64,000 nucleotides of DNA from Ailurus styani (lineage: Eukaryota; Chordata; Mammalia; Carnivora; Ailuridae). The translations under genes and the position numbers were made by a program. The notes beneath the pieces were generated by a model. That model ran no database searches. It saw nothing but the letters and a program-made list of their open reading frames with translations, and was not told where the DNA came from. This document shows, in pieces, positions 43,426-54,504 of the stretch. The stretch is taken from contig LNAC01000853.1 of the NCBI GenBank assembly GCA_002007465.1, positions 416,164 through 480,163 on the forward strand, written 5' to 3'. How positions within the stretch are numbered: the stretch's first letter is position 1; every line of letters begins with the position of its first letter.

Positions 43426-44169
43426 TTGCCTTCAATAGAAAAAAAGTTTTGAAAATTTTTTTAAAACTCATATAGTATGTGTTTACTTTTAGACAAAAAA
43501 CCTAAAAACTCTCCAAATGTTCCAAGAATATGTGACCAAATTTCCTTTGTGAAGAAGCTAATGCTGTATTCATGGTAGTTTCCCCTGAATTTATTTATAT
43601 ATATTATATATATTTATATTGTTTCTCAAGCTATGCCTTGAGAGAGTCTGTGAAGAAATACTTAATACAGTAGATTGACTTTTTCTGAATTAGTTTTTTT
43701 CCAGATTCCCCCAGGTGGCCATCTGTGGAAATGAGCAACAATTCTTGACTACACTTTGCCTCTGCCACCAACATGACTTGCTTCCATCCCTTTCTCTCAG
43801 CCCCTATGGGTCTTTACCAGACTTATTTAAATGCCTATGAAAGTGTGACTTGTTTTAAATGCATTCCGAACCACACTTTTATGCGCAGTTAATCTTATTT
43901 TGTGCTTCTTGTGAATACATTTTGGACTATCTTAAATTTTAATGAGATGGAATTCTTAGAAATAGATTATTCCATAAACTGCAGACTTCCATGGTGCCTA
44001 GTACAATGTCAGGAAAGCACAAATGATGCAATTTTTATGAGTAATAATCAGTAAATTAATGTTTTTTTAATTTTTTATTCAAAACTTGTAACTGTGTGGA
44101 CCTAGAATTATGTTAATTGACACGGGCATTAAATAGATATTGGAAAGTTCTATTTTTACCCATAATGGA
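43426..44169. other. AT-rich unassigned DNA
   Basis: Start of the AT-rich, L1-dominated half of the window. Includes a TATATA-rich patch at 43600-43620. No family recognised. Confidence 0.4.
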
Positions 44170-44826
44170 CTAACTGGGACCAGACTTAACTTCTCACTGT
44201 TAAGAACTACAAAACTGAACAACATATACAAAGCAACAGTTTTCAGACATTAGGCAACACTGCTCTCTGAGAAAAAGATCAAGTATGATGAGTTGACTAT
44301 AACCCGGGCTTTCTGTCAAAGGTGCTTTCTGCAAGGAAGAGGATGCAAGCAGAGCCTTGCTCATTCTGAGTTGAAGAGGCAGAGGCTGTCATTCAGAAAA
44401 AAATGAAGGAGATGAATTTTTTGAGGCATAGCACTGGAAAGGGAAAAACTGCTTAAGTAAAGAGCTCCAGAAGACTGCACAGGGATCCCCTGAGTCTGTT
44501 GCTGATTAGTAAATCACAGAAGCATAGAGTGAAGATCCATGAAGCTAAGAAAAAACAGGGCGCTGTAAGCAAAACAATTCACAAGTCTCACATAAGGCTG
44601 AGAGGAAATCAAATCTCACCAAATGCAATGGAGACTTCTCAGACTCTCAGGCCTTTGATGGAGACCAGGTGAGTCACATCTTAGCATTGGAGCTCAACCT
44701 AGTCTTAGAATCAAACCCACTCAGGACCACCCTAAGAAAATTTAAAAGCTTGAAAACAAGTTTCAGAAGGATCAAGCTTGTCTGCAAGTAACTTAACTGC
44801 CTGCCATACAAATGTCCAACACCCTT
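44170..44826 (+). mobile_element. Ancient L1 (L1M type), sense, 5' portion
   Basis: Decayed L1 5' UTR/ORF1-upstream-like sequence, continuous in orientation with the ORF1- and ORF2-like pieces downstream. It is interrupted by a SINEC at 44827. Boundary at 44170 is approximate. Confidence 0.4.
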
Positions 44827-45028
44827 GGGCACCTGGGTGGCTCAGTGGGTTAAATCCTCTGCCTTTGGCCCAGGTCATGATCTCAGGGTCCTGGGATTGA
44901 GGCCTGCATCGGGCTCCCTGCTTGGCAGGGAGCCTGCTTCGTCCTCTCTCTCTGCCTGCCTCTCTGCCTGCTTGTGATCTGATCTCTCTCTGTGTGTCAA
45001 ATGAATAAATAAAATCTTAAAAAAAAAA
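44827..45028 (+). mobile_element. SINEC, sense
   Basis: Head 'gggcacctgggtggctcagtgggttaaatcc', 'ggtcatgatctcagggtcctgggattgagg', 'ctgcctgcctctctgcctgcttgtgatct', 'aataaataaaatctt' and poly-A. A short imperfect duplication (ACACCCTT / CCACCCTT) flanks it. Confidence 0.95.
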
Positions 45029-46556
45029 CCACCCTTTAAAATACATAAAATCCAGCACCCACCAATGTTAAGTTCACAATGAATAGCATCCTGTCAAAAC
45101 TTATGAGATATATGAAGAAACAAGACATGGTGACCAAAGCCTGAAAAAAATTCAGATAGTTGAAACAGGTATGGGAAATTAACAGACAGAGATGGTGGAC
45201 TTAACAAATAAGATCTTTAAAACAACCATCGTAAATGTTTTCAAAGGGTCAAAGGAAGGCAGAAATTCAAAAAGCATAGAAATAGAAGGCATAAAAATTA
45301 ATCATACAAAACTTGTAGAGATAAAAAATAAAATATCTAAAATGAAAAATTCACCAGAAAGGATTAGTAGTAGATTAGACATTGAAGAAAAATGTCCACT
45401 GATCCTGACGACATAGGAATGGAAACTATCCAAGATGAAGCACAAAAGGAAAAAAATACTTAAAAAATAGAACTCTGGCTTCTGGAACAATATCAAACAA
45501 TCTAACATATGTGTATGGGAGTTCCAGAAAGAGATGGGACAGACAAAAATATTTGAAGAAGCAATCAAAATTTTTCAAATTTGTTAATATTATGAACCCA
45601 TAGATCCAGAAAGTTCAATAAATGCCAGGCAGGATAAATACAAAGAAAACCACAGCACGACACATTATACTCAAATTTCTGAAAACCCATGATTAAAAAA
45701 AAAATCATAAAAGCAACAAAAGAAAAAATATGCATTACATAGAGAAGAACAAAGCTATGAATCTCATGAACTTCTGTTCAGAAGCTATGCAAACCAAAAA
45801 ACGATAGTGACCTCATTAAAATGCTGAAGGGAAAAAAAATCCATCAACCTAGAATTTTATACCCCCCCAATCTTTCAAAAATTAATGCAAAACAGAATTC
45901 TTCAGACAGCAAAAACAAAGAAGATAATTTGTCATCAGCAAACTTGCATTACAAAAAATGTTAAGTGTAGCTTTTCAGGCAGAGATAAATTACATGAGAT
46001 AAAAACTTGTATCTACCCAAAGGAAGAAAGAGTGCTGGAAATAGGAAATAGGTGGATAAATATAAAGGATGGTTTCTTCTCATTTTTATCAACCATATGA
46101 AGTTAAATTGCTAATAATGTTTTATGTGCATTATAGCATATGTGGAAGCAAAGTAGATGACAATAATACCACAAAGGATAGAGAAAATAGAGGGATGCTG
46201 TGTTAAGGTTTTTATACTACACATTAAATGGTATAACTGAAGATATGCTAAAATAAGTAAAAGGTATATTCTGTACACTTGAGCAACCAAAAAATCAAAA
46301 GACAAAAACAATCCCTTCTTAGGGAAAACTAATAAGCCAAAGTGACAGTATAATAGAACACTCAAAGAGTCCAAAAGAAAGCTGAAAAAGAAAAAAATGG
46401 AATAAGGGACAGACGGGACAATAAAATTCAACAGCGATATGGTAGCTTAAATCCAACTACGTGGATAAATACATTGCGTGCAAATTGTCTAAGCATTCCA
46501 AATAAAAGGTAGAAATTATTAGACTAGAAATTAAAAAGCAAGGCTCAACTATGTGA
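45029..46556 (+). mobile_element. Ancient L1 (L1M/HAL1-like ORF1 region), sense
   Basis: Ordered matches to the ORF1 region: 'agaaagagatgggacagacaaaaatatttgaagaagcaatc', 'cccatagatccagaaagttcaataaatgccaggcaggataaatacaaagaaaacc', 'actcaaatttctgaaaaccc', and 'gaagctatgcaaaccaaaaaacgatagtgacc' (degenerate). Frames are broken throughout; the longest open stretch is under 75 codons. Confidence 0.65.
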
Positions 46557-46586
46557 GATATATATATATACATATATATATATATA
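46557..46586 (+). repeat. (TA)n microsatellite
   Basis: Two TATATATATA runs joined by a CA, within the ancient L1. Confidence 0.9.
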
Positions 46587-46845
46587 AACCTTTAAAAAAT
46601 CCATACACAAAGAGATTAAAAGTTCTAGGATAAAAAATGTCATTCTGTGCAGATACTCATAATAAAGAAGTTAGAGTAGCTAAATTATTATCAAAGTAAG
46701 ATTCAGTACTAACAATTATTACCAAAGATAAATAGGGAGATTGCATAATTATAAAAGGATCAAATCATCAATAAAATAGAAGTCCTAAATGTCTATCCAA
46801 CCAATAAATAGAGCTTCAAATATATATACATCAAAACCAAAAGGA

Positions 46846-47046
46846 GTGGTGCCTAGGTGGGTCAGTCGGTTAAGCGTCGGCCTTCAGCTCAGCTCATGAT
46901 CCCAGGGTCCTGGGATCGAGCCCCACATCAGGCTCCCTGCTCAGCAGGGAGTCTGCTTCTTCATCTTTCTCTGACACTCACCCCCTACTCATGCTATCTC
47001 TCTGTCTTCACTCTCTCTCAATTAAAGAAAGTATTTTTTAAAAAAG
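46846..47046 (+). mobile_element. SINEC, sense
   Basis: Head 'ggtgcctaggtgggtcagtcggttaagcgtc', 'gctcatgatcccagggtcctgggatcgagcc', 'ctgctcagcagggagtctgcttc', tail 'caattaaagaaagtattttttaaaaaagg'. It sits in the ancient L1, just upstream of the ORF2 endonuclease-like part. Confidence 0.92.
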
Positions 47047-47500
47047 GAGAAATAGACAAATCCACGGTTTTCATGGGAGACTTCAACACTCCTCTCTCAG
47101 GTGTCAGAGAACCCATAGGGCCAGAAAAGACTGGAAATAAACTCTCAACCAACCTGGCTTGACTGACATTTGTAGGATACTCCAACCTACACCACAGAAT
47201 ACTCTTTTCAGGTGTATTCTTTTTAGACTCTTTTCCTATCCTAAGAAGTACTCTTTTAAGACTCTTTTCAGGTCTGTTCTCCAAGATAGACCATATTCTG
47301 GACCATAAAATAAGCCTCAATAAATATAAAAAGGATTTAACTAACACAGATTATATTTTCTAACAAGTTTGAATAAACTAGAAATTAACAAGTTATCTCG
47401 GGAAACCTCCAAATATGTGGAAATTAAACAACACAATTCTAAATTCCCCAGTAGTCAAAGAAAGCACAAGAAAAATTACAAATGAAAAATTCACTAGGAT
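47047..47500 (+). pseudogene. Ancient L1 ORF2 endonuclease-region remnant, sense
   Basis: Nucleotide stretches 'aatagacaaatccacggttttcatgggagacttcaacactcctctctc', 'ttgactgacatttgtaggatactccaacc', 'agatagaccatattctggaccataaaataagcctcaataaa' and 'aacctccaaatatgtggaaattaaacaacac' correspond to the C-terminal part of the ORF2 AP-endonuclease domain; the translation contains GDFNTPLS. The frame is broken repeatedly. An extra block of ACTCTTTTC-type repeats (47201-47280) disrupts it. Non-functional. Confidence 0.7.
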
Positions 47501-48039
47501 TTGAGATGACAGAAGAAAGAATCAGTGAGCCTGAAGGAAGATGAACAGTCACACAGGGTGAAGTTGTCTTTCTTCTCCATCTAGATGTTGTCACAACAGA
47601 ATGATGATCAGAATGTTGCAGCCATCTTGCTAACAGCCAGATGATGGAGCCAACCCTCCATGATGACAGGACCAAGCAATAGAAACAGCTGAAGTCCTAA
47701 GTGACATAGATGAACTGCTGAATCAACTGACCCTTGAGCCCACCCTTGTTTCTGGACCTCCAACTCTGTAAGAGGGTACATTTCCTTAATACCTACGCCA
47801 TTTGAACTAGGTTTTCTATCTCTTGAAGGTGAAAGAATCTGATACATCCTTTGTGCCAATATGGTGGTTGGAACATAATAAGAGGAATTAAGAGTTTGTG
47901 GAAGGAGGACATATTTTGTTTATGGAAAACTTCCTTACTATCTCTATGTTCCTCTTTGAAGGGCGGGGGAGGTCGCTCAGATACCTCAAACTGCAGAATG
48001 TCAAAATTAGAAGAGTTTTTAGAACTTGTTCCTCTCAAG
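47501..48039. other. Unassigned DNA
   Basis: No recognised repeat. No coding evidence. Confidence 0.4.
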
Positions 48040-48245
48040 GACACTTTTTGTCCTCCCAAGCTACATTGGATTTCCACCACCCTCCTACCACTCACTTTAT
48101 TTCATCACTATATTGTTTTCTTGACAGAGCTTATCACCATCTGAAATTAATTTTTAATTTGTTTTCTTGTTGGTTATTTAACTTTCTCTGTTGGAACATG
48201 AACTCCCTGAGAATTAGGAACTTGTCTCTTGTAGTGGAGATTTCT
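48040..48245 (+). mobile_element. L2 3' fragment, sense
   Basis: 'tttatttcatcactatattgttttcttgacagagcttatcaccatctgaaatt', 'gttggttatttaactttctctgttggaacatgaactccctgagaattaggaacttgtct' is a well-aligned L2 tail (degenerate). Confidence 0.75.
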
Positions 48246-48249
48246 GGGT

Positions 48250-48690
48250 CATATTTCTTTCTGTCATCCTTATAAACAGAACTCCTATAATGATGGGTGT
48301 GGCAACATATCTAGCTTGCAAAACCACATTTCCCAAACTGTCTAGCTGATAGAAGCAGCCAATGAGATGGAAGAAATAATGCTGTGGGCTTCTTGGAAAG
48401 CTCTTAGAAGGAAAGAGCTCCCTTTTGTCCATTTTCCTTCTTCCTTCTTCCTGCCTGATATGTGATATGATGGCTGGAGTTATATTAACTATCCTGGGAC
48501 AATGAGGTGAACTTTATGATAAAATAGCATATGAATAACATAACAGGGAAATAGAAAAATCCTATGTCCCTGGTGACTACAGAGCCACCATAATAGCTCT
48601 GATCTGGGCTTGCTTTATGTGATATAAACAAATAAATCCCCGATCTTATTTAAGCTTCTGTTCTTTGGGCTTTCTATTATATGGGGCCAA
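48250..48690 (+). mobile_element. Ancient LTR-like repeat, sense
   Basis: 'ccaatgagatggaagaaataatgctgtgggcttcttgg' and a 3' part 'tgctttatgtgatataaacaaataaatccccgatcttatttaagcttctgttctttgggctttctattat' with AATAAA-type signal resemble a MaLR/ERVL-type LTR. Family not asserted. Confidence 0.5.
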
Positions 48691-48719
48691 ATCTAGTCTT
48701 CATTGATAAATTTATCCTC

Positions 48720-48800
48720 TTCATAGGTATATCTCTAGGGCTTTACAATAGCACCTGGCTCATCATAGCTACTCAAATAATATTTGTTGAGTAAAAGAAT
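48720..48800 (+). mobile_element. MIR/L2 tail fragment, sense
   Basis: 'gggctttacaatagcacctggctcatcatagctactcaaataatatttgttgagtaaaag' is the tail shared by L2/MIR-type elements. Confidence 0.6.
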
Positions 48801-48804
48801 GAGA

Positions 48805-48900
48805 TTTGCCTCCCAAGCTAACAGATGAGGGCACTGGATCCAGGGAAAGGTAACAATTTGCCTTTGTCTTATAGCTGGTAAGGGGCAGGCGTGGGATCAT
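48805..48900 (-). mobile_element. MIR fragment, antisense
   Basis: 'aacagatgagggcactggatccagggaaaggtaacaatttgcctttgtcttatagctggtaaggggcag' is an antisense MIR core. Confidence 0.55.
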
Positions 48901-49689
48901 GTTCATTGCCTATATTGCCCTGCTTCCCATGACATCATGGATGTGGCAGAAGGAAACCACCTGCCCATCACCTCCATGGTCCCATTTTCCCTTCCTCTGC
49001 CCCAGTGCATCTGGTTTAACCTTTTATCCACACCTGCCACACCAGCTTGGTGTAATGGCACAGTCTTCCATGGGTGTAGCAGCAGCAGCAGCAACCCAGA
49101 CTGTCTTGCTCATCTGCCTGCCAGGACTTACTTAACTCTACTAGGGCAGGGAGTTCCTCCCAGGTCCTTGGTCCCCACCCTGCCTGGATTTTGCCTTTCC
49201 AGCAGGTTTTGCTACAGGTACAGAAGGCCCCCACCATTTGGATGGGACCCAACCAGGGGCTCAGAAATGTCACCTTGCCCATCCATTTGGAGTACTAAGG
49301 GCATGATTAGGAGCACCACCTTATCCCGTGTCCACTCCAGAGCTGCCTCTAACTGACCTACACCCCCCCAAAAAAACTGAGCATTCTCTTGCTCCCTGCA
49401 GATCAACATGAGATGTTGGACAGAAGGAGTGCCATGATGTCCTTAGATAACATCTTCCTTGCCTGCCCCATCCCTCCACATCCAGACATGGGAGAGAGAG
49501 TTTAGGTTCTTATACATTACCCATTCTTAAGCATATTCTTCTTTTTCCATAATTCCTAGATCTAAGTTAGTAAGAGAGCCACTTAGGACTCTTGTCAAAC
49601 TGAGCTGGGTTAAAAGTTTTAATGCCCAGATCAGTAAATCCTCTTCTGTTTAACTGACAGAAACTCTGTTTATTTTCTCCCTGATTGGA
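48901..49689. other. Unassigned DNA
   Basis: No repeat or gene. Overlapping frames of 60-140 codons on both strands carry no recognised domain. Confidence 0.4.
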
Positions 49690-49960
49690 AGAATACAAGA
49701 TGGTAGCAGTAATAATAATAATGGTAATAATAATATCAAGCATATGTAAGTGTTTACAAAACTCCAGGCATAGTGCCAAGTGCTTTATGTAGATAGCCTC
49801 ATTTAATTTTTGCAATAACCTGATGAAGCAAGTATCATTGGTCTTTTTTTATAGGGAAAAATAAGGCTCATATAGGTTAATAACTTGCCAAGGCCACAGT
49901 TGATAAGAGGAAGAGTGGAAATGAACTCTTTAGACTGAACTCTTATTTCCATGTGATACC
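49690..49960 (-). mobile_element. MIR SINE, antisense, near full length
   Basis: 'ccaggcatagtgccaagtgctttatgtagatagcctcatttaatttttgcaataacctgatgaagcaagtatcattgg', 'taataacttgccaaggccacagttgataagaggaagagtgg' in MIR order, preceded by (AAT)n-like repeats. Confidence 0.85.
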
Positions 49961-50029
49961 ATATCTCTGTGAGCCACCACATTCCTATTACCCCCAATAA
50001 AGAGAACGCAACTTTCTTCTTGTCTTTAT

Positions 50030-50115
50030 TCATTCCTTCATTCAATATTTACTGAATACTTATGATATGACAGGTCCCATGCTGAATACTGGGGCTTTAA
50101 AGGCACATACTCCAT
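50030..50115 (+). mobile_element. L2-type tail fragment
   Basis: 'cattccttcattcaatatttactgaatacttatgatatgacaggtcccatgctgaatactgggg' is a typical L2-related stretch (the antisense 'attcaacaaatatttattgagc' family). Confidence 0.55.
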
Positions 50116-51176
50116 GACCATTTCAAGATACCTTATATGGTCAGGACAGAGGCCAATGCAGATTTTGATGAAAGTGAAAATAGCCAAAATTCCAAGCCAC
50201 ACTCTTAAAGGAGAGCTGCTGTCTGAAAAATGGGAGCCTAAGAGATGAGTTCATACCAGGTGGCTTAGTTTAGGAGGTTCCTCCAGAAAAAAAGCATACA
50301 GAAATGGGGCACATGGGGCAAGAGGAAAAACCAATAGAATGTGTGTTCTGCAGTCAGTCATTGTGGTCAACTGGGGCCTGATCCTGTTAGGACTTCTTAA
50401 GAACCATGTGGAATGTGCTTTAAATTTGGTGTGGCTGTGGGATGGAAGAGGGCAGTATTTACCTACCAGCTTCTGCTCTTATTGGTCATGGGCTTCCCCA
50501 TAAGGTGATAAATCACACACACATTATCTCTGCATAAAAGCAGGCCCTCAATGGGTAGGGCAGGAGGAAAAAAGTGACAAGCAACTCTGTGTTTGGTATG
50601 TCAGTTTGCTAAAGACAAGAATTGTTGATCATTGCAAGAAATGTATTGAACTTCAACCTGAAACAGGGGAACTTTCTGCTAACCTGAAGCAAATCCATTC
50701 CCCCTGGATGAAGGCTTGGTGAAAAGAATTTGGAGACCATCTACCCAAGCCCAAGTGGCTTCTGATCCAATTTATTCCCTTCATCTCTTCTCCACACTGC
50801 TTGATTCCTGCAACAAAGAGCTGACCAAGAAAGCATTAGCTTCCATTACAAAATAAGTAATGTGTAAAGAAATAATACAAAACCTATGTAAATATGTCAG
50901 AAAAATAAGATAATGACGCCAGCATGACAAACAAAAAGCAGACAAATAATGATAAATAATTTATGCCAGAAAACATGCAACAAAGTTGAGAAAAATTTAT
51001 GGACCAATGCTTCTCCATGCAAGAAAAGAAAAGTCGTATATATAGCTTTACTGAAAAAAAGAGCTCAAAAAAGAGAATAAACATTCAAAGAAGGAAAGAT
51101 ATCATAACAGAAGATGAAAAATGATCTGGCAGATCTCCAAAAAAAAGTATTTTTAAAAAAAGTAATATTAAAAACT
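50116..51176. other. AT-rich unassigned DNA
   Basis: From about 50850 the A-rich texture resembles decayed sense L1 but no landmark is secure. The last 22 bases are the left target duplication of the next SINEC. Confidence 0.35.
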
Positions 51177-51354
51177 GGAGCACCTGGATGGCTAAGTTGG
51201 TTCAGCATCTGACTCTTGATTTTGGCTCAGGTCATGATCACAGGGGTCATGAAATCAAGCAGGGTCAGTGGCTCTACACTCACTGGGGAGTCTGCTTCTT
51301 TCCTCTCCCCCAGACTTCCCCCACTCCCTCCCACTTTGGCACCCACCAAATGTT
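51177..51354 (+). mobile_element. Old SINEC, sense, with 22-bp TSD
   Basis: Head 'gagcacctggatggctaagttggttcagc', 'tggctcaggtcatgatcacagggg', 'actggggagtctgcttc'. A 22-base duplication with two mismatches flanks it (51155-51176 and 51355-51376), so the insertion is old but precisely bounded. Confidence 0.93.
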
Positions 51355-51376
51355 AAAAAAGTAATATCAAAAACAG

Positions 51377-52558
51377 AAAAAGAAAAAAGAATTAAACATT
51401 GTAAAACAGGGATAAGATAGTGTAGCAAAGGATTTTAATCTCCAGGGTCAAATATTTTTTTTCATTTCAGTTAACTTTTCTTCTACTATAACTGAATATT
51501 TTATAATATTTTATTCTCTTTTTTAAGGATACCAATTATGCATATGCAGGTTCTTCTTTGTCTTTCATATTTTTCATTTCTTCCAAATGCTGTCAAAACT
51601 CTATTCCATTTCATTTTACTGGTTTATTTTACTTTTATTTTACCAATTTATTCATGGAGTCATGAGGTAGAGAGAGAATCAGCTTTGTTTTAGACTTGTC
51701 CGTACAATATTCAGTAACAGAAGACAGGAAATCAATGTCCACGAAGTCATCAAAGAAAAAAATGTAATCAATTTAGGGTGAATTTATTCCAGCAAAGTTG
51801 TCATTCAAGAGTAATGATGTACAAAAACATGATCAAATATACAAAAATTAAGGAATACAGCTTTCCTCAAAATATCACTCTTTTAAAAGACAAATGGACA
51901 GGCCAAGGTAAAAGGACTGGTAGTGAGCATCAAACCCATTTACATATAGAACTCAGGCTAAACTAGGAAAATGTTAGTTACCGAACAGAATGTAGATGTT
52001 AAAAACCATGACAGTGTAAATAATATTATTAATAAAAATCAAGAAATGAAGGGAAAGTTTCAGTGGTGCAGAGCAGTTTAAACTCTCCAGTTTCCTCGAA
52101 TTTCACACAAGGCAGACAATAAACACATTACTAATAACAAGCTAACTAATAAGTGTGTCTGTATATTATGAAATCATGAAAGGTAAACTTGAAAAATAAT
52201 AATATAATTAACACAAATCCAGTGGTATATGATACAGAGGGAAGTTAGAAGTATAAATGTGTAATTATTCAAATTTCACATTGGGAAATAAGTAAACATT
52301 ACCATGAAGGGATACCTTAAAAATGATTTTAAGTTATATACAACTTTAGGGTAGTTTTTATAGTAGCATTATAAAATTTTTTCAAAATAGATGAAATCTG
52401 AACATCCTGAATTATTAGAATGCAAGCACACACACATATTCATGCACACACACACATACAAGGAAAAAGAGAATAGAAACAATCTAGTGAATGATTAAAA
52501 ATAGCAAGACATAGAGTGATATGTTCAAACTACTTTGTCAAAAAATATTATGCACCTA
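51377..52558. other. AT-rich unassigned DNA
   Basis: A-rich, possibly decayed L1/HAL1 sequence. Includes degenerate CA runs near 52425-52460. ATTATGCACCTA at 52547-52558 is the left target duplication of the L1 that follows. Confidence 0.4.
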
Positions 52559-53436
52559 AGAAGAAATAATACCTATTCTCCTGAAGCTGTTTCAAAAAAT
52601 AGAAACAGAAGGAAAACTTCCAGACTCTTTCTATGAAGCCAGAATTACCTTGATCCCCAAACCAGGCAAAGACGCCATCAAAAAGGAGAATTTCAGACCA
52701 ATATCCCTGATGAACCTTGGGATCCAAGATTCTCAACAAGATCCTAGCTAATAGGATCCAACAGTACATTAAAAAGATTATCCACCATGACCAGATGGGA
52801 TTTATCCCTGGGATGCAAGGGTGGTTCAACATTCACAAATCAATCAATGTGATAGAACAAATCAATAAGACAAGAGAGAAGAACCACATGACCCTCTCAA
52901 TTGATGCAGAAAAAGCATTTGACAAAATACAGCATCCTTTCCTGATTAAAACTCTTCAAAGTATAGAGATAGAAGGAATATTCCTCAACTTCATAAAATT
53001 TATCTCTGAAAAACCCACGGCGAATATCATTCTCAATGGAGAAAAGCTGACAGCCTTCCCATTGAGATCAGGAACATGACAAGAATGCCCACTCTCACCA
53101 CTGTTGTTCAACATAGTACTAGCAACAGCAATCAGACAACAAAAAGAAATAAAAGGTATTCAAATTGGCAAAGAAGAAGTCAAACTCTCTCTCTTCACAG
53201 ATGACATGATACTTTATATGGAAAACCCAAAAGACTCCACCTCCAAATTACTAGAACTCATACAGCAATTCAGTAATGTGACAGGACACAAAATCAATGC
53301 ACAGAAATCAGTTGCTTTCTTATACACTAATAATGAAACTATAGAAAGGGAAATTAAAGAATCAATTCCATTTACAATAGCACCAAGAACCATAAGATAC
53401 GTTGGAATAAACCTAACCAAAGAAGTGAAGGATCTG
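52559..53436 (+). pseudogene. L1 ORF2 reverse-transcriptase remnant, part 1
   Basis: Encodes the central reverse-transcriptase region of L1 ORF2, which copies L1 RNA at a nicked target. Visible blocks are [49 protein letters not shown] and the catalytic-motif neighbourhood [14 protein letters not shown]. The usual FADD reads FTDD here, an alanine-to-threonine change beside the two catalytic aspartates. A one-base gain near 52717 shifts the frame, compared with the twin-primed copy near 19983. A TGA at about 53078 replaces an arginine codon just before [10 protein letters not shown], probably by CpG decay. The copy is dead. Reading continues at 54517 after the composite insertion. Confidence 0.92.
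53421..53436 (+). repeat. Left 16-bp target-site duplication of composite insert
   Basis: AGAAGTGAAGGATCTG is identical to 54501-54516 and belongs to the L1 ORF2 sequence that was duplicated on insertion. Confidence 0.97.
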
Positions 53437-53593
53437 GGCGCCTGGGTGGCTCAGTGGGTTAAAGCCGCTGCCTTCGGCTCAGGTCATGATCCCAGGGTCC
53501 TGGGATCGAGGCCCACATCGGGCTCTCTGCTCAGCAGGGAGCCTGCTTCCTCCTCTCTCCTCTCTCTCTGCCTGCCTCTCTGCCTACTTGTAA

Positions 53594-53627
<34 letters not shown>

Positions 53628-53659
53628 TGTCAAATAAAAAAAAAATCTTTAAAAAAAAA
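53437..53659 (+). mobile_element. SINEC 1 of composite insertion, sense
   Basis: Full-length Can-SINE from GGCGCCTGGGTGGC through 'ctgcctgcctctctgcctacttgtaatc', a (TC)n tract, 'caaataaaaaaaaaatcttt' and A9. Its 5' end abuts the left 16-base duplication, but no copy of that duplication follows its own tail. Instead unique DNA begins at 53660. Confidence 0.97.
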
Positions 53660-54326
53660 GCAGGTTTCATCGTTTAAAAAAAAAATTCCTGCTTGAGAGG
53701 ACAGAGCTGGAGTCTGGAGCTATCACAATATAAATGGCAAAGGAGGAACAGTGCTGGCAACAAACTCTTTAATGTCCAGTAGCCTCAGCTGTGACATCTC
53801 TCTGTGACCCATGTCGCTACTCGGTCTACCACATCAGAAAACGCACCTGAGCGTAATGCAGCCTCACCGCGCTTGGCCTGGAGCCCTTTCCAGGTTCCAC
53901 ACAGTGCAGTGCCCCTGGGGGAGGGCTTCCAGGGAGAGGCAGAGGTGTCTGTCTGGATTATGAAGCTGCAGGCTAACTATCACACTGCGTAGCTACGGTT
54001 CATCGTGGGAACGTCTGCGTCTCTACCTGTGGGATCTCCACACAGATGGACTGCTTACTGATGGAGCTTCCCCAGCAGCTTCTGCTTAACCCCCTAATTA
54101 TTTAAGATCAAAGAACATTTCAATCAGGACATAATCAGGCAGGGTTGCTTGAAAGAAAACCAGCATTTTTTCCTTTGGAAACAGTGAATCGCTCTTTCAT
54201 GATAGCTATTGAGGGCATAGGAAGGCAGAAATAAGTAGTTCATAAACCTCATGGTGGTTCTGAACAGCAAGAGTCTTTACTCTTTTCCTAATGGATTATA
54301 ATGCAGGTGTTTAGAATGGGTAGGCA
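53660..54326 (+). other. Unique segment carried between two SINECs (putative transduced DNA)
   Basis: About 667 bases with no repeat signature lie between two sense SINECs inside an L1. GC content is higher than the surrounding L1, with CpGs near 53810-53880. The longest frame (53804-53992, 62 codons) has no recognised domain. It contains a T6 run at 54166-54171, a strong RNA polymerase III terminator. Because the only duplication lies outside both SINEs, this DNA most likely arrived with them from another locus. Confidence 0.75.
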
Positions 54327-54469
54327 GGGCGCCTGGGTGGCTCAGTCGTTAAGTGTCTGCCTTCGGCTCAGGTCATGATCTCAGGGTTCTGGGGTCAAGC
54401 CCCCGAGTCAGGCTCCCTGCTCAGTGGGGAGCCTGCTTCTCCCTCTCCCCCTTTAAAAAAAAAAAAAAA

Positions 54470-54500
<31 letters not shown>
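54327..54500 (+). mobile_element. SINEC 2 of composite insertion, sense, with long poly-A
   Basis: Head 'gggcgcctgggtggctcagtcgttaagtg', body 'ctcaggtcatgatctcagggttctgggg', then 'ctgcttctccctctccccctttaaa' and about 45 A residues with a few T. The usual AATAAAATCTT end is missing, so the 3' end is shortened. The right 16-base duplication follows the poly-A directly. Confidence 0.95.

Positions 54501-54504
<4 letters not shown>

Noticed and set aside
53437..53520. tRNA-like head of SINECs considered as tRNA genes
   Set aside because: The tRNA-related parts are SINE heads followed by CT-rich and poly-A tails, so they are retroposons and not functional tRNAs.
53437..54500. Two independent SINEC insertions in the L1
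   Set aside because: Independent insertions would each carry their own flanking duplication, and L1 sequence would lie between them. Instead unique DNA lies between and one duplication encloses the pair.
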